From positions 46,743,786 through 46,807,785 of the forward strand of contig QCXZ01000041.1 of the NCBI GenBank assembly GCA_025024175.1: 64,000 nt of DNA, read 5' to 3'. The notes under the pieces were generated by a model, which was given only the letters and a program-made list of their open reading frames with translations, did no database searches and was not told the origin of the DNA. A program made the position numbers and the translations under genes. This stretch comes from Rhyzopertha dominica. Taxonomy: Eukaryota > Arthropoda > Insecta > Coleoptera > Bostrichidae. Numbering within the stretch: the first letter of the stretch is position 1; every line of letters starts with the position of its first letter. Shown here piece after piece: positions 1-10,848 of the stretch.

Positions 1-2
1 TC

Positions 3-205
3 CGAAATTGAAAGAATATCTACATGGGACCAGATATGACGATGATTATCAAGTGATGACAGCAGTAAACGACGAACCACAAGAATTCTTTTCTAGAGAA
101 ATCAGTTGGACCAAATGCATCGAAGTTCAAGGAAAAAATAGACATATAATTATTTCCATGTTTTGTTTCTTCTCAGGGACTGTAATTAATGATCTTTCCT
201 CGTAG
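3..205 (+). pseudogene. mariner-type transposase C-terminal fragment
   Basis: An open stretch running in from the left edge reads LKEYLHGTRYDDD then WTKCIEVQG. This is the usual C-terminal pattern of Tc1/mariner DDE transposases, where a WxKCI(E/S)xxG motif closes the protein. The catalytic part would lie outside the window to the left. After the motif the frame continues into unrelated sequence, so this is probably a decayed copy. The family assignment rests on the short motif only. Confidence 0.6.
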
Positions 206-669
206 CAGAAGCTGACTAGCTTCATTCTTATAGTTTGGCACTAGTAAACTGCCGTTCTTTAATAATTCCTTTGCATTTCTTAAGAACGATTATTGAAAAT
301 AAATATACAATTCTTATTGCATAAAAGGTGTGATTTAAATTTTATTTATCCTTATTTAATAAACCCATACCCATACATGTACAATAGACGTCCATATTAA
401 ATATGGACACTGCACAACCATAGTATATAATAAAGAAACCTGGAACCAGTATGTTGACACTGTCGCCACCTTTGATCTCGAGGAAGCTTAGATTTCCGTT
501 AAACGTTTTCAAGCTTAGCAGAAAGCTACGTTGTGATTGGTCACTGGCACCGTGCTTTGTTTACAAATTACAATAGTCAATTCCGCGGTATTGCCAGCGT
601 GGACAGTTTTACTTGTTTTTACTGTTACGGTGTATTGTGATTCTTATTATTATTAGTTATTTATTGTTG
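206..669. other. no gene seen; promoter-like patch near 520-600
   Basis: No coding signal was found. A less AT-rich patch around 520-600 has a CCAAT-type box on the minus strand (GATTGG at about 535) and could be regulatory, but no transcript can be tied to it. Confidence 0.3.
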
Positions 670-920
670 CCAGTTTGATGAGTAGTGTATTTACCTACAT
701 TTGACATCATGAACAGAGTACCCTTGGGATTCCCTTTTGCAATTGCCTTTAAAAGTAAGAAGATAGTATATATTTGTGGCTAACTGCGTTTGCCCTTAAT
801 TGACAAAGTAAATAACATTTATTGCTGTTTAGTATTGAAAAATAGGTTTTTCCAATTTGTATGCTTAAAAATATTCAGTATTCGACAAAATATGAACTAA
901 AAATAAGTGAATTTGTGTCC
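670..920. repeat. dispersed repeat, copy A
   Basis: This segment shares long stretches with 2893-3069, including CAGTTTGATGA at one end and AGTATTCGACAAAA followed by GAACTAAAAATAAG at the other. Copy A carries about 75 extra bases in its first third (roughly 700-775). Both copies lie in the same orientation, about 2.2 kb apart. They could be two insertions of one unknown non-coding element or degraded terminal repeats of one element; no coding domain between them supports the second idea. Confidence 0.65.
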
Positions 921-980
921 TGTTATATTTACACTGGCTTTGGCGCATGAACAAAGATACCATGATACTTCTAGCCAAAG

Positions 981-1062
981 ACGATTTTATATATAAAATT
1001 TATATATAAAATATATATATAAAATACGATTTTATATATAAAATTTATATATAAAATCGTCT
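981..1062. repeat. AT-rich perfect-ended palindrome
   Basis: The sequence starts GACGATTTTATATATAAAAT and ends with its exact reverse complement, ATTTTATATATAAAATCGTC. Between them are further alternating TATA blocks. The whole 82-bp unit can fold into a hairpin or cruciform. It is probably a small inverted-repeat element or a template-switch product. Confidence 0.75.
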
Positions 1063-2892
1063 TTGCTTCTAGCCTAACACAACCTCCACGCTATCCACTA
1101 TTTAATGGTCGAATCGTGTTAAACTGTCATATAACATGACGGAGAGATACGTAATACCGAAACGACAACAAACAAATCGATGGTACATCATAGGCCAGAT
1201 TATGCCCATCACCACAGCTGGGAAATGATTTACCGCGCGCGCTCGATTCAAAGGTCACCGTGGCGCCATCTATTGGCATCACTGGCATACAAGCATATTC
1301 GATTTCACGCACCTGACCGAGCCCCCCAAATTAATGGAGTATTGATGTTTACGATTAAAATGTAAAAATTAACCCGTTATTTCAAGCATTTCATAAAACC
1401 AGGCACTTACTAGCAGCAGTAAGTATTCGAGTTTAGTGTTTGACGTTATGTTGTACGTTGACGCACATTAATTTGTTGTTGTTATTGTTTGCGGCGCAAA
1501 ACAAAAGCCTGTAGCTCACGTAAATATTGCGATTGTAAAAGAAATTTGCACTGTTGTATGGTAGCAGGCTGCACTGTTATGGATAGCTTTTTTTATTAGC
1601 GATGGGGGAACACCAGGGTTCATTCCCATTATCGCAAGTAAACAACGAAATTGTTTAGCACGACTCGGCGCAGGCGAAAGATAAAAACAAATCGCGGACG
1701 CAAAACCCGTTTATATGTAGCGCGAATGTGAATCAACCAGTAGCATTAACAAATACAGTTATGCGCTGCTTTGTTTACAGAGCATGTAGTCGCGGTTTGT
1801 GCGGTACAGCCGATTAGTATACGAAATTACACTTTCCATTTAGTGCGTATATTTTTAGTATCTTTCCGTTGTTGCTTTAAGTGGCACTTTATTGCAAATT
1901 ATTAGAACGTTCCTGCTGTGTGCGTGACGTTTTTCTCTGTACGATGCACAAAAAACGGTCTTCGAGTAGTAATTACAGGAATAAGAGACGATGGAAGTTA
2001 AAAAGTATGTAAAAATAGCTTTCCTATTGAAAATTTGGTAGATTTGTTCTTGAAATCATTATTTGGTAGATCGTGCTATCAATTATTATCCAGCAATGTA
2101 GACATACAATTTGTATCAATTACCTTGTACACAAATATGTAATCATTTGCCATGTGTATCTCGTTGACAATGAAAAAATACGAAGGACTCATTTATCTTT
2201 AGGAGATATCAAATAACAATATATTGTGAACAGTTCGAAATAATATCGCAAATTAACTTTTAATTTGTTCGTATACAGGAAAACAATTCTAAGATTTACA
2301 ATTTACAATGCATTACATTTTTGCGCTTATTAATCGTAATAAGTTTAAGATTTGAAAATTGTATGGGTTCGTCATTTATATTTCCGAGTACCTTTATATA
2401 TGAACACTTGAACGTAATTTACAGCAAAATTTGTGTAAATATTGCATGTGGCTAAAAATACCTATATAAAAGGATTGTTTGTTTTTAATTTATTTATAAG
2501 GCATTATCGACATTTCCATCAGTATAAAAGGCAATCGTTGTCGATTAATCCATGTAAAAGGAACAAAAAAAACATCAGTTTACAGGACTTGTCTAATCTA
2601 GTGAAAAGGGCATAAACCAAATCGTTTATAGGAATATCGTTTTATTTCCAAGTCGTATTACTACCAAGGTTGTGTTGTCAAACTTTTATAAGGTCAGAGT
2701 TCCCAAAAATGCGTCTGCGCGCACACTTATTGTTAATATATACCTAATTAATTAGGACGTATGTCGATTCCAGGAGTATTGAACCTTGTCGCTGATTTTA
2801 TTGGTTGTTTCTTTAAAGGACACTTTCAAAACACGTTAATTGTCAAACAGCATGATGCACTAATGCATTTAATGTTAATACCTAGAATAGTT
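1063..2892. other. no firm gene; possible promoter and first exon at 1600-2010
   Basis: No homology-bearing frame was found. The part from 1600 to about 1990 is richer in G, C and CpG than its surroundings. It contains an ATG at 1944 opening a basic peptide (MHKKRSSSSNYRNKRR) that runs into a GTATGT donor-like site near 2006. This could be a first coding exon of a + strand gene, but no second exon was found, so it is only a candidate. Confidence 0.2.
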
Positions 2893-3069
2893 TGTCAGTT
2901 TGATGAATAGTATATTTGCGTGCGTTTGCACTTAAATGTCAACGTAAATAGGTAAAACGTATAATTTTTTTGCTATTTAGTATTGAAAAATACGTTTTAG
3001 AATTTGTACGTTTAAAAATAATCAGTATTCGACAAAAGATGAACTAAAAATAAGCCATTTTGTATCCGG
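2893..3069. repeat. dispersed repeat, copy B
   Basis: Second copy of the repeat at 670-920, in the same orientation. It shares TTTAGTATTGAAAAATA and CAGTATTCGACAAAA and lacks the extra block of copy A. The identity stops just after AAAATAAG. Confidence 0.65.
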
Positions 3070-4490
3070 CTAGACCGTCTGATTTGAAACCATTGCTCGC
3101 TCCTTTTTTCGTGAAAATAAAATAATTCAACATTAGAAAAAATAGTACCTATAAATATATCCATTAAAGTATAAAAAAGTCGACAGGCTGACCTTTTGAT
3201 AACCCGTGTGCTTTCAATATGTTTCCATTTGCGCACAAATTTACATTGAAGTTACTTTAGAGAGTATATACTATATGTGTTTGCAAATGTTGATAATAAG
3301 AAAATTGCAAAATGTCAAACATTAACTTCGTTTGCTATACTCAACATCCAGTACGTTTATAAATTATAATTATTGCAAATCATATTGTCGAAGTTATGTA
3401 ATTACAAGGGAAAATATATTATCATATAACTAATTAATGAATTACGTGTATTGTGGCATATTGTAATTCATAATGAAGTCGTATAGCTTTGTTTGACTAT
3501 ATTGAGGTATATGAACACTGGACGCAAATTTTTTATTAGGTCAAATCCAATAAGTATTCTGATGCAATTATTTAGTAGTCTACAGTATTATCATTCCATT
3601 GTAATTGAAATATAAATGCGTTTGTGACAATATATTATATACACTGTGTCTTTTTGCAATTTCGTAATCATCCGCTATCGCATGTTTTTTTAAAGAAACA
3701 GCAGTATTGTTACAGAGAAAATGCTTTAAGATCGCGCATTACACATGATTTCTTCACAATGCGTGTCCATTGAATGACGTATGTTGTTGCATTGTATTTT
3801 CCACGCGTATTTGTAATTTTTTTCCAAATAAAATGCTATGTCGATTTTACGTTGGCACAAAATAAATCGAAGTTAGAACCCGAAAAAAGAAACTTTCATA
3901 TGATTCTATATTTATGTCACTGTACAGGATTCCAAAATAATGCACTATGACAAGACTTTTTTAAATTTAAATCTATTATTTGTTCGGTTCATAACAAGGC
4001 TTCAAAATACCCTTTAAATAGAACAGACCCAGTCGTGCAAGACTTGGGTGTTTATTGTATTGGCTTGTTTTATACAATTTTGGAGAAAATTTGGTACCCA
4101 TGGAAACTCGAAAATAACGAATTTGATACTTTTGAGAGAGAGTGAGAAAGTAAATAAAAATGTAGATGATAAGAAGAATTTGACATCGACCAAAAGGTTT
4201 CTGATATAGACTGAATGGTAGTATGAACATTTAAACGCAATTAACAAATATAGGTAGAGGAGAAATGACAAAATAACATGTTATTTGAATGACACACGGT
4301 ATGATTGTAAATAAAGCTGGGCAGACAACCACCAAAAGTGTTATTGTAAGAAGTAGTAGTGTTTCCATAAAAATCATCATGTTACTTATGATGCGAAATC
4401 AAAAGAAAGCTAAATCAACTACGATTAGAAGATGACGTCATATTTGTTTACTCGCTGGTGTGATAAATGATAAATACTACCGCATCTGGA
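3070..4490. other. no gene seen
   Basis: AT-rich sequence with stops in all frames. Short open frames on the minus strand between 3976 and 4271 overlap one another and have low-complexity, membrane-like composition typical of AT-rich DNA. I see no splice-bounded exon. Confidence 0.5.
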
Positions 4491-4494
4491 ACCC

Positions 4495-4660
4495 AACACT
4501 GTCGTTGTTTTAGATAACGTTATAGCTCATCCAATTCGCTCTGGGTTGAAACAACATATATACGACATTCAAAAATGAGTAAGGAAACGGTAGATCTCAT
4601 ATCTGAAGGAATAGAATAAAATCTTCAACGGTCTGGATAGGATGATAGCTAATAAACAGA
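4495..4660 (+). pseudogene. possible DDE transposase scrap
   Basis: One frame reads VVLDNVIAHPIRSG, which resembles the second catalytic block (LDNxxxH) of DDE-type transposases such as the pogo/jerky group. Stops and frame changes surround it. The fragment ends at the inverted-repeat element that starts at 4676. The assignment is weak because only one motif supports it. Confidence 0.25.
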
Positions 4661-4661
4661 A

Positions 4662-5219
4662 TTATTTAAAAGTTTATAAGTAAGAATTTAGGATGGCAAT
4701 GCCATCTGTCAGCATTACATTGACATGATGACAAAGCCACCTAGCTGCCTTAACGGGTACTACTTCCTAAAGGAAGTGACCTGTAGCCTGACAAATTGGC
4801 ATGCAAATGCATACTTTAATTTGACAGCAGGCCCCCACGGCACTTTTTGCTAGCGGGCAAGAACCGACACAATTAAAATGCATGTCTATGCTGTGCTGTC
4901 TACACCTCAACCAACTGCAGACAGATCTATTTCGCTGTCATTACAGCTCATCAGTGCAGTGTAGGTCTAGTGTAGACAGCATGCCAATTTGTCAGGCTAC
5001 AGGTCACTTCCTTTAGAAAGTAGTACCCGTTAAGGCAGCTAGGTGGCTTTGTCATCATGTCAGTGTAATGCTGACAGATGGCATTGCCATCTAAATTCTT
5101 ACTTACATCATACCATTGCTTTGGTATATAAGCAAAACCAGTTCTGTGCCGCGCTGTCTACACTAGACCTAAACTGCACTGATGAGCACAGCATAGACAT
5201 GCATTTTATTTAAAAGTTT
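4662..5219. mobile_element. foldback element with 14-bp flanking repeats
   Basis: About 130 bp at the left (4678-4805, starting TAAGTAAGAATTTAGGATGG) returns as an inverted copy at about 4978-5106. A second, nested inverted pair links the middle (about 4878-4980, with ATGCATGTCTATGCTGTG) to the right outer part (about 5145-5205). The 530-bp unit is bounded by the direct repeat TTATTTAAAAGTTT at 4662-4675 and 5206-5219, which looks like a target-site duplication. It has no coding capacity. The nested geometry and the long duplication do not match a plain Tc1 or hAT MITE. Confidence 0.75.
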
Positions 5220-5997
5220 GTTCTGTTATTTTGACTCGACCTATACCGAAAGTACAATCTCTACTAGAGACACGAGTATCGACCTAAAGTATCGATATGT
5301 AAGTACTGGTTATCAAAAAGATATCGTTTGGTCAATATGATACCTACATGTATTGGTATCGGTTCCGTACTTCCACAGCCTCCTTTATTTCAAAGTAAAG
5401 TAGGCTCTAGTATTTCAAATAGTGTATACGAAAAATCTGAAACTATATTTTGTACACGTAGCAAAGGTGTAAAACATTAAACAAGAACCGACGTATTGGA
5501 CGAATATACGATACAAAGTAAAAAAAGTAAACGTTAATTAGTTTTTTCTTAGTATGTTATGTAATGCAAATAAATTTTTTATATACAATATACAAGTTAT
5601 ATAAACTATTTCTTGTCGTGGGTGTTGATATTTACCTTATATTATAAAAACAGTTAATATACTAAACAGGAAAAACTTTTTCCCACGTTATCTACCATTA
5701 TATATCAATCAACCGATACCGGTAAAGTAAATCATCTTTAGCAAAGCATAGTATTATCATTAAGTTTGAAACTGATTGTATAAATTTTAATGCAGACACT
5801 GATCTACTCGTAGATATAAGTCTGTAAAAGGNTTGCCGAATGAAATAACAGCTGGAATTGATCAGATTCTCAGCTATATAATCAAAAGATTGTATGCTTA
5901 TGCTTCCTTTCGTTGAGCCATTTATGAAACTATAAAATATGTCTTTAAAAAATGAAAAAAAATAAAAATTAAACTATATCGTTCGTATCACCAATCC

Positions 5998-6395
5998 CTA
6001 CACAGTAGGGCTGGGCGATAACTGATTTTAAATGTCGATACATCGATAATTATCGATAACTATATTTAAACATAAAGGGGGAAATGAAAAAAAACTGAAA
6101 TTTTTCATGGTCGATTTCTTGAAAATGATGAATTCATTGACTAGATTAGATTTTAATTACAAATTGTATATAAATATTGTANTAATTTCGCAAGGGTCAA
6201 ATAAAGCCGCACCAAAAGTCTAAGAAAGCCACATTCCTGGATTTTAATATAAGAAACTGCCATTGTGTACTTTGTAATTAAAATTTAAATTTTAAAATTT
6301 GTACAATCCGCGGATATATCGATTACCACTTATCGTTATTCGATATGTCGATAACTATCGACATATCGACATTGACTCCCAGGCCTATTACGTAG
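5998..6395. mobile_element. hAT-type MITE
   Basis: The left end TAGGGCTGGGCGATA (from 6006) and the right end read on the other strand (TAGGCCTGGGAGTCA, from 6387) form imperfect inverted termini of the CAGGGCTGGGC hAT type. Flanking octamers CTACACAG (5998-6005) and TTACGTAG (6388-6395) match at 5 of 8 positions, as an aged target duplication would. The interior is rich in ATCGATA and TATCGATA motifs. It sits about 100 bp upstream of the FAXDC2-like promoter. Confidence 0.7.
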
Positions 6396-6492
6396 GCTAT
6401 AACAAAACTACCGTTTCATAAAATTATGGTGGGCATCATACCCAAAACCAATGACATTTTGAGCGTTTCTTCACGTGAACCGCCACTGAACC

Positions 6493-6520
6493 ATATATAA
6501 TTGTATAAGTTCGAGTCAGT
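6493..6520 (+). promoter_or_regulatory. TATA box plus initiator for the FAXDC2-like gene
   Basis: A TATATAA-type box at 6493-6500 is followed 25 bp later by TCAGT at 6516-6520, the arthropod initiator consensus. This places a start site near 6518, about 70 bp before the chosen ATG at 6590. No second core promoter was seen closer to the gene. Confidence 0.55.
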
Positions 6521-6589
6521 TTCTAGTGTCGCTATTTTAATTGTCACTTTTGACTTTTATGACATTTTTTCTTGAATGTAGGGTTCAGA

Positions 6590-9500
6590 ATGTTCGGGGA
6601 CTACGAAGAAGATTCCTCATCTTCCGGTGGCGAACTTACCCCAACACGAAGACCCGGCCCTGCCTCGAACAATGCCCAAAACATCCAACAGAACTCGCTC
6701 CTGTCGTCCCTCAGGAGTGTCCTAATTGTGATAAGTTCAGCCCTGATATGCTTCGCCGCCGCAAGAAATTCCATCACATGGTAACTTTTTTTTAATTTCA
6801 AGGCCTTAAAGTTTAAACTTCGTGACCACTGCGATGCGTGCGTCAGTTAAAGCGTTGTCTGAATAATAATAATATTATTCAGACAACGGTTAAAGTTACC
6901 GTTGAATATGGTGATATTGTCTTTCAGGCACTGCCAGAGGTTCTGGGGCGCCTCAGGTGATTTTTGGCAAGCCTGTTGGGATAGGTTTTTAAACATAGCG
7001 GGGGAAGACCCTTTCATCCTGTGGGTGTTTGGCACCACTGTATTAACCACCAGTGTGTACTGGATCTTCGGTGGTATCTACACGCTACTGGACGTAACTA
7101 ACAAACCAGCTGCCTTAAGAAGATATAAAATTCAGCCTGGTACTAACGAACCTGTTGATAATAAGAAGCTTTTTAAAGTAAGCACGTGTTTTGCCACAAC
7201 TTTGGTAGGTTAGATCGACTGTTTTAGGTAATATGGTCGGTCCTTGTCAACCAACTTGTTGTTGGTCTCCCCATTTCCTGTTTCATGTATGGGTTGATGT
7301 TGTGGAGGGGATTCCCACCAATTAGGGATTTGCCTACGTTCCATTGGGTACTGTACGAATTGGCAATGCATATTTTGATGGAGGAAGTTGGGTTTTACTA
7401 TTCTCACAGGTAGGATAAGATAAATAAATTTTTTTTTCGAGCTATAGCACAGTTTCGCGCGTGTAAGAACTCTTTTAGAAAAGATCGATTTTGCGCCAAA
7501 CGATGTGACGTCATATTGCATGAATTGGTGGCGCGTGATAGCACTCTTGTGCTTAGTTAAATGTCAATTTTAAATTGCATTTTTTATAGAATTGGTTATA
7601 TGTCGCGCTGTTCTTCACTATTATTGTTTTTAAATAGAATGTGCAGTAGTAGCTTTTCTTAAAAGACTGCTAGCATTATCTCAAAAAGTTATAGAGCCAA
7701 TTTCTCTTCTCTATCTTAAGCTAAAATCAAATTTGTATTTAAAATCTAAACCAATCACCCCAATTTAAGGTATTGTCATGGTTACAGGGTTGATTTTACC
7801 TAACATCAACTTGAACAAAAAGAAAATAATCTTTAGAAACACAGTAAAATTTTTTATCTGGAAAATAATCGATTATACAGTGAGCTTGATTAGTGTGCTA
7901 TTCTTCTAGAGTTTTTTTATTATGAGCTTTAGAAAAAAAATACTAAAACAGACCCTATCTTATTTTTAAAATGCTGTAACCTAAACATGTTTTCATTTCG
8001 TCCCAGTTTTTTTGCACCACATGTATTTTGCTGGTTTTTTACGTTTTCGCTTTTTTTTTTAAATAATACGAAATTATTATTTTACAAAAGACAAATGAAT
8101 TAATATTATCTACTCTATTGCCGGAAGTGATGGGAATTGCTTGTTAGCATCCAGGATTACCAGGCAACAATATCCAACGTGAGAAGACATTCATATTTTA
8201 CAGCATTTCAAAGATTAAAATTGGCATTTGAGATAGTTGAAGAGTCGCTTCAAAATCGGTCGGACGATATTCTGTTACGAATATGAAGAAAATTCATTTG
8301 ATGTAATGCATAATTTGATAAGGAATTAGAGAAGGTACCATCAGCAGGGTTAGTATGTGGGAGGATTATGAAGAAAAATAAATGCTGCCCATACCACATA
8401 CAACTCCTGCAAGAAGTGAATGAAGAACACTATGCCCTAAGAATGCATTTCAAAAAAATGGTTCTCTTAAGGGACACAATTACCATTACTATTTTTGCCA
8501 AAATCACGGTTTTATTGAAGTCATTGACAGTCAACCCAGATGGTCTATCAACGTCTGGGGCAGAATTTTAGATTATGTTATAGGGCCCTACTTTTTTTAA
8601 TGCACAAGTCAGTGGGGATATATTTTAATTTTCTTTTCAAATTCCTTGCCGGAACTGCTTAAAGATATTCTTTTTATAAATACTCGACAAAGAGTGTAGC
8701 TGCAACATGATTCATTACTCTCAATACGTACGAAAATTTTTAAACCAAAGGTATGAACATGAATATGACCGTCAGATTTAACAAAATTAGACTTTTTTGT
8801 GGAGCTGCATAAAAATATTGTGTACCAAACACCACCTACTACTACAGCATTCAAAGAAATAACCTTTGTTCATTTAAGAAATGTTATTTACCTCGTTTCA
8901 CTAGACTTGTGTTTTACAAAACGCTAGACATTTATTTGAACATATAATTTAAATAAGTTGTTTAGTTTTAGTTATTACCACTCTTTTTACATGTTTGGGT
9001 TCTGTCTATAAATTTCTTTTTATGTCTGGGCCATTTCATTAGTATTTTTTTTAACATTTGATGTAATTTGGATTTATCAATAAATAATTGATTTTGAAGA
9101 TACATTTTTCTGCAATAGCACATATTTGCATTTTCTAAATTATCAAAATTGAAATGCTACATAAAATCAAAAGAGAAAAAATTATTGTAAAAAATAAATA
9201 TGTTCATGCCCTAATGAATCTATATTAACCCAATATGTATGCTTGACAAAGTGGCTTACAACAATTTTTCTGTATAGATTATTCCAATAAAAAAATAAGA
9301 TATAAGTTATAGTAGGTACATAGATATTTTAAAATATTTTTGCATGAATCTTTTTTTCATCATCATTTCTGCTGATATCTTACATTCAAATTGTAGTGCA
9401 GATGTAGAGCATTTTCTATTGTCTACTTTTTACAATAAGCAAACAATGTATGCAGTTTAACACTAAGGCTGCCTGATATTAATATGTATAATGTTTACAA

Positions 9501-10714
9501 TTAATATTAAATAATGTATTAAAAATTCTTTTTTGTCTCAATATGTGGATAAAAAGTGACAAAAACATTTTGAAATTAAATTAATGTTTTCTGTCAATGG
9601 ATGATTATATTATTATTGACGGAATTTTCCTTCTAGGCTTTTACACAACAGATATTTTTACAAACACATTCACAAACAACATCACGAATGGACAGCCCCC
9701 ATTGCAGTGACTGCTATCTATTGTCATCCACTCGAACATGTGTTTTCGAATTTGCTGCCACCTTTCTTGGGTGTTTTTATGATGGGCTCTCACGTTGCTA
9801 CAGCCTGGCTTTGGTTCTCCCTAGCCATACTGTCAACCTTAAACGCACATTCTGGTTACCACCTGCCATTTTTCCCCTCACCAGAGGCACATGATTTTCA
9901 CCATTTGAAGTAAGTAACGAGGAGAATAATAATTGCTTTTAACTGAATTTTGTGTTACAAATAAATTTATCATTTATTTTTTTAGAGGTATAATTTCTGC
10001 TTTTGCATATAGATGGCGATATTCTTTGATTATTTTACAAACAGATGACATCATTATGTATTGTACATATGTCATTGCCAGTATATAATGGTTCATTAAT
10101 ATGTGTTTTGTGGATACATCTGACAAACTTGATGAAAAATATTTTTTCTCTCACTGAGACCAAATCCATCGCCATTACAATATCTAATGTTGCAGCAGAT
10201 GCCATTAATATGAAGTTCAAACCTCACCCCAATGGTAACCAGGCAATGACGCTAGATGATTTGCCTTCAGTAATATATGCTCTCACACTAAATTTCTGTC
10301 AGGCCGTCACATGACCAAGCGGTTAGTCCGACTGGGCATATACCAGAATACCTGGGTTCAAATCCCGGTGAGAGCAAAAATATTTTTCATTTAATTTATC
10401 AGATGCACCCACAAAACACATATTAATGTAGTAATAACCAGAAATATTTTAAATTTATTTAATGCCAAGATCAATCATATGCAAGTCACTTTTAAAGGGA
10501 GCAGTATTTGATCCTAATATGTTTTTTCTTCAACTTTTTTAGATTTAACAACTGTTTTGGTGTCCTGGGTGTGCTTGATCGTATCCATGGCACCGACAGC
10601 AACTTTAGAACGACTAGACAGTATGCCAGACATATAATGATGCTAAGTCTGACACCTGCAAGGGAGGCATTCCCAGAACCTGATTTGTGCAAACATAAGT
10701 ATGGTAAACAGTAA
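6590..10714 (+). CDS. FAXDC2: FAXDC2-like fatty acid hydroxylase-family protein (5 exons)
   Basis: Exons 6590-6780, 6928-7177, 7228-7409, 9637-9909 and 10543-10714 all have GT-AG borders and join in frame to give 355 residues plus a stop. The product carries the three histidine boxes of the di-iron fatty acid hydroxylase/sterol desaturase superfamily: HRLLH (207-211), HKQHH (220-224) and HDFHH (293-297). Several hydrophobic segments (about 43-57, 93-116 and 152-172, plus one between boxes two and three) indicate an ER membrane enzyme. The block around [16 protein letters not shown] and [13 protein letters not shown] is what I know of FAXDC2 orthologues; the vertebrate protein is of similar length. 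The true substrate is not known from sequence. The N-terminus is acidic and serine-rich. An out-of-frame ATG at 6559 precedes the start. Intron 5 carries an inverted-repeat element with a tRNA-like core. All key histidines are present, so the gene looks functional. Confidence 0.92.
7410..9636 (+). other. FAXDC2-like intron 4, no other gene seen
   Basis: A 2.2-kb AT-rich intron between the third and fourth coding exons. It contains the dispersed repeat at 7691-7795. No open frame with recognisable motifs was found on either strand. Confidence 0.7.
7691..7795. repeat. dispersed repeat shared with 62607-62718
   Basis: The segment from TCTCTTCTCTATCTTAAGC through AAATCTAAACCAATCA to GGTATTGTCATGGTTAC recurs in the same orientation near the right end of the window with few changes. 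It has no coding content and is probably part of a non-autonomous transposon. Confidence 0.75.
10093..10430. mobile_element. inverted-repeat element in FAXDC2-like intron 5
   Basis: About 60 bp at 10093-10155 (containing TTAATATGTGTTTTGTGG and GATGAAAAATATTTTTTCTC) are repeated in inverted orientation at 10368-10430 with few mismatches. The spacer of roughly 210 bp holds a tRNA-like module with Pol III promoter boxes. No transposase is encoded. No clear target duplication was found, so the superfamily is undecided. Confidence 0.8.
10301..10376 (+). ncRNA. tRNA-like (SINE-type) module with A and B boxes
   Basis: An A-box-like stretch TGACCAAGCGGTTAG (10312-10326) is followed by a B box GGGTTCAAATCC (10353-10364). 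A 5-bp T-stem with a 7-base loop (CTGGG/TTCAAAT/CCCGG) and a short anticodon-like stem (CTGG/CCAG) can be drawn. The anticodon-loop position 33 is not U and the 5' acceptor strand is displaced: GCTCTCAC lies upstream at 10280 and pairs with GTGAGAGC at 10368-10375. It is therefore a tRNA-derived relic, Ser/Leu-like in its D arm, not a working tRNA. Confidence 0.6.
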
Positions 10715-10838
10715 TCTATCACGATAATTAGTGAAAATCTCGGGCAAAACATGATTTTTTTATACATTATATTATATATATTATATGCACAAAAATCCTG
10801 AACTATGACCAGGAATAACGTAATATATTATGTGCTTT

Positions 10839-10848
10839 AATAAATAAA
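10839..10848 (+). terminator. poly(A) signal for the FAXDC2-like gene
   Basis: Overlapping AATAAA hexamers lie about 125 bp after the stop codon, a normal distance for an insect 3' UTR. No earlier canonical signal was seen. Confidence 0.55.

Noticed and set aside
7210..7521. A 103-codon minus-strand frame across FAXDC2-like exon 3.
   Set aside because: Antisense shadow of a well-supported exon; it has no motif of its own.
10280..10376. A functional tRNA gene.
   Set aside because: The anticodon loop lacks U33, the acceptor strands are separated by about 25 extra bases and the module is part of an inverted-repeat element, so a tRNA-derived relic is the better reading.
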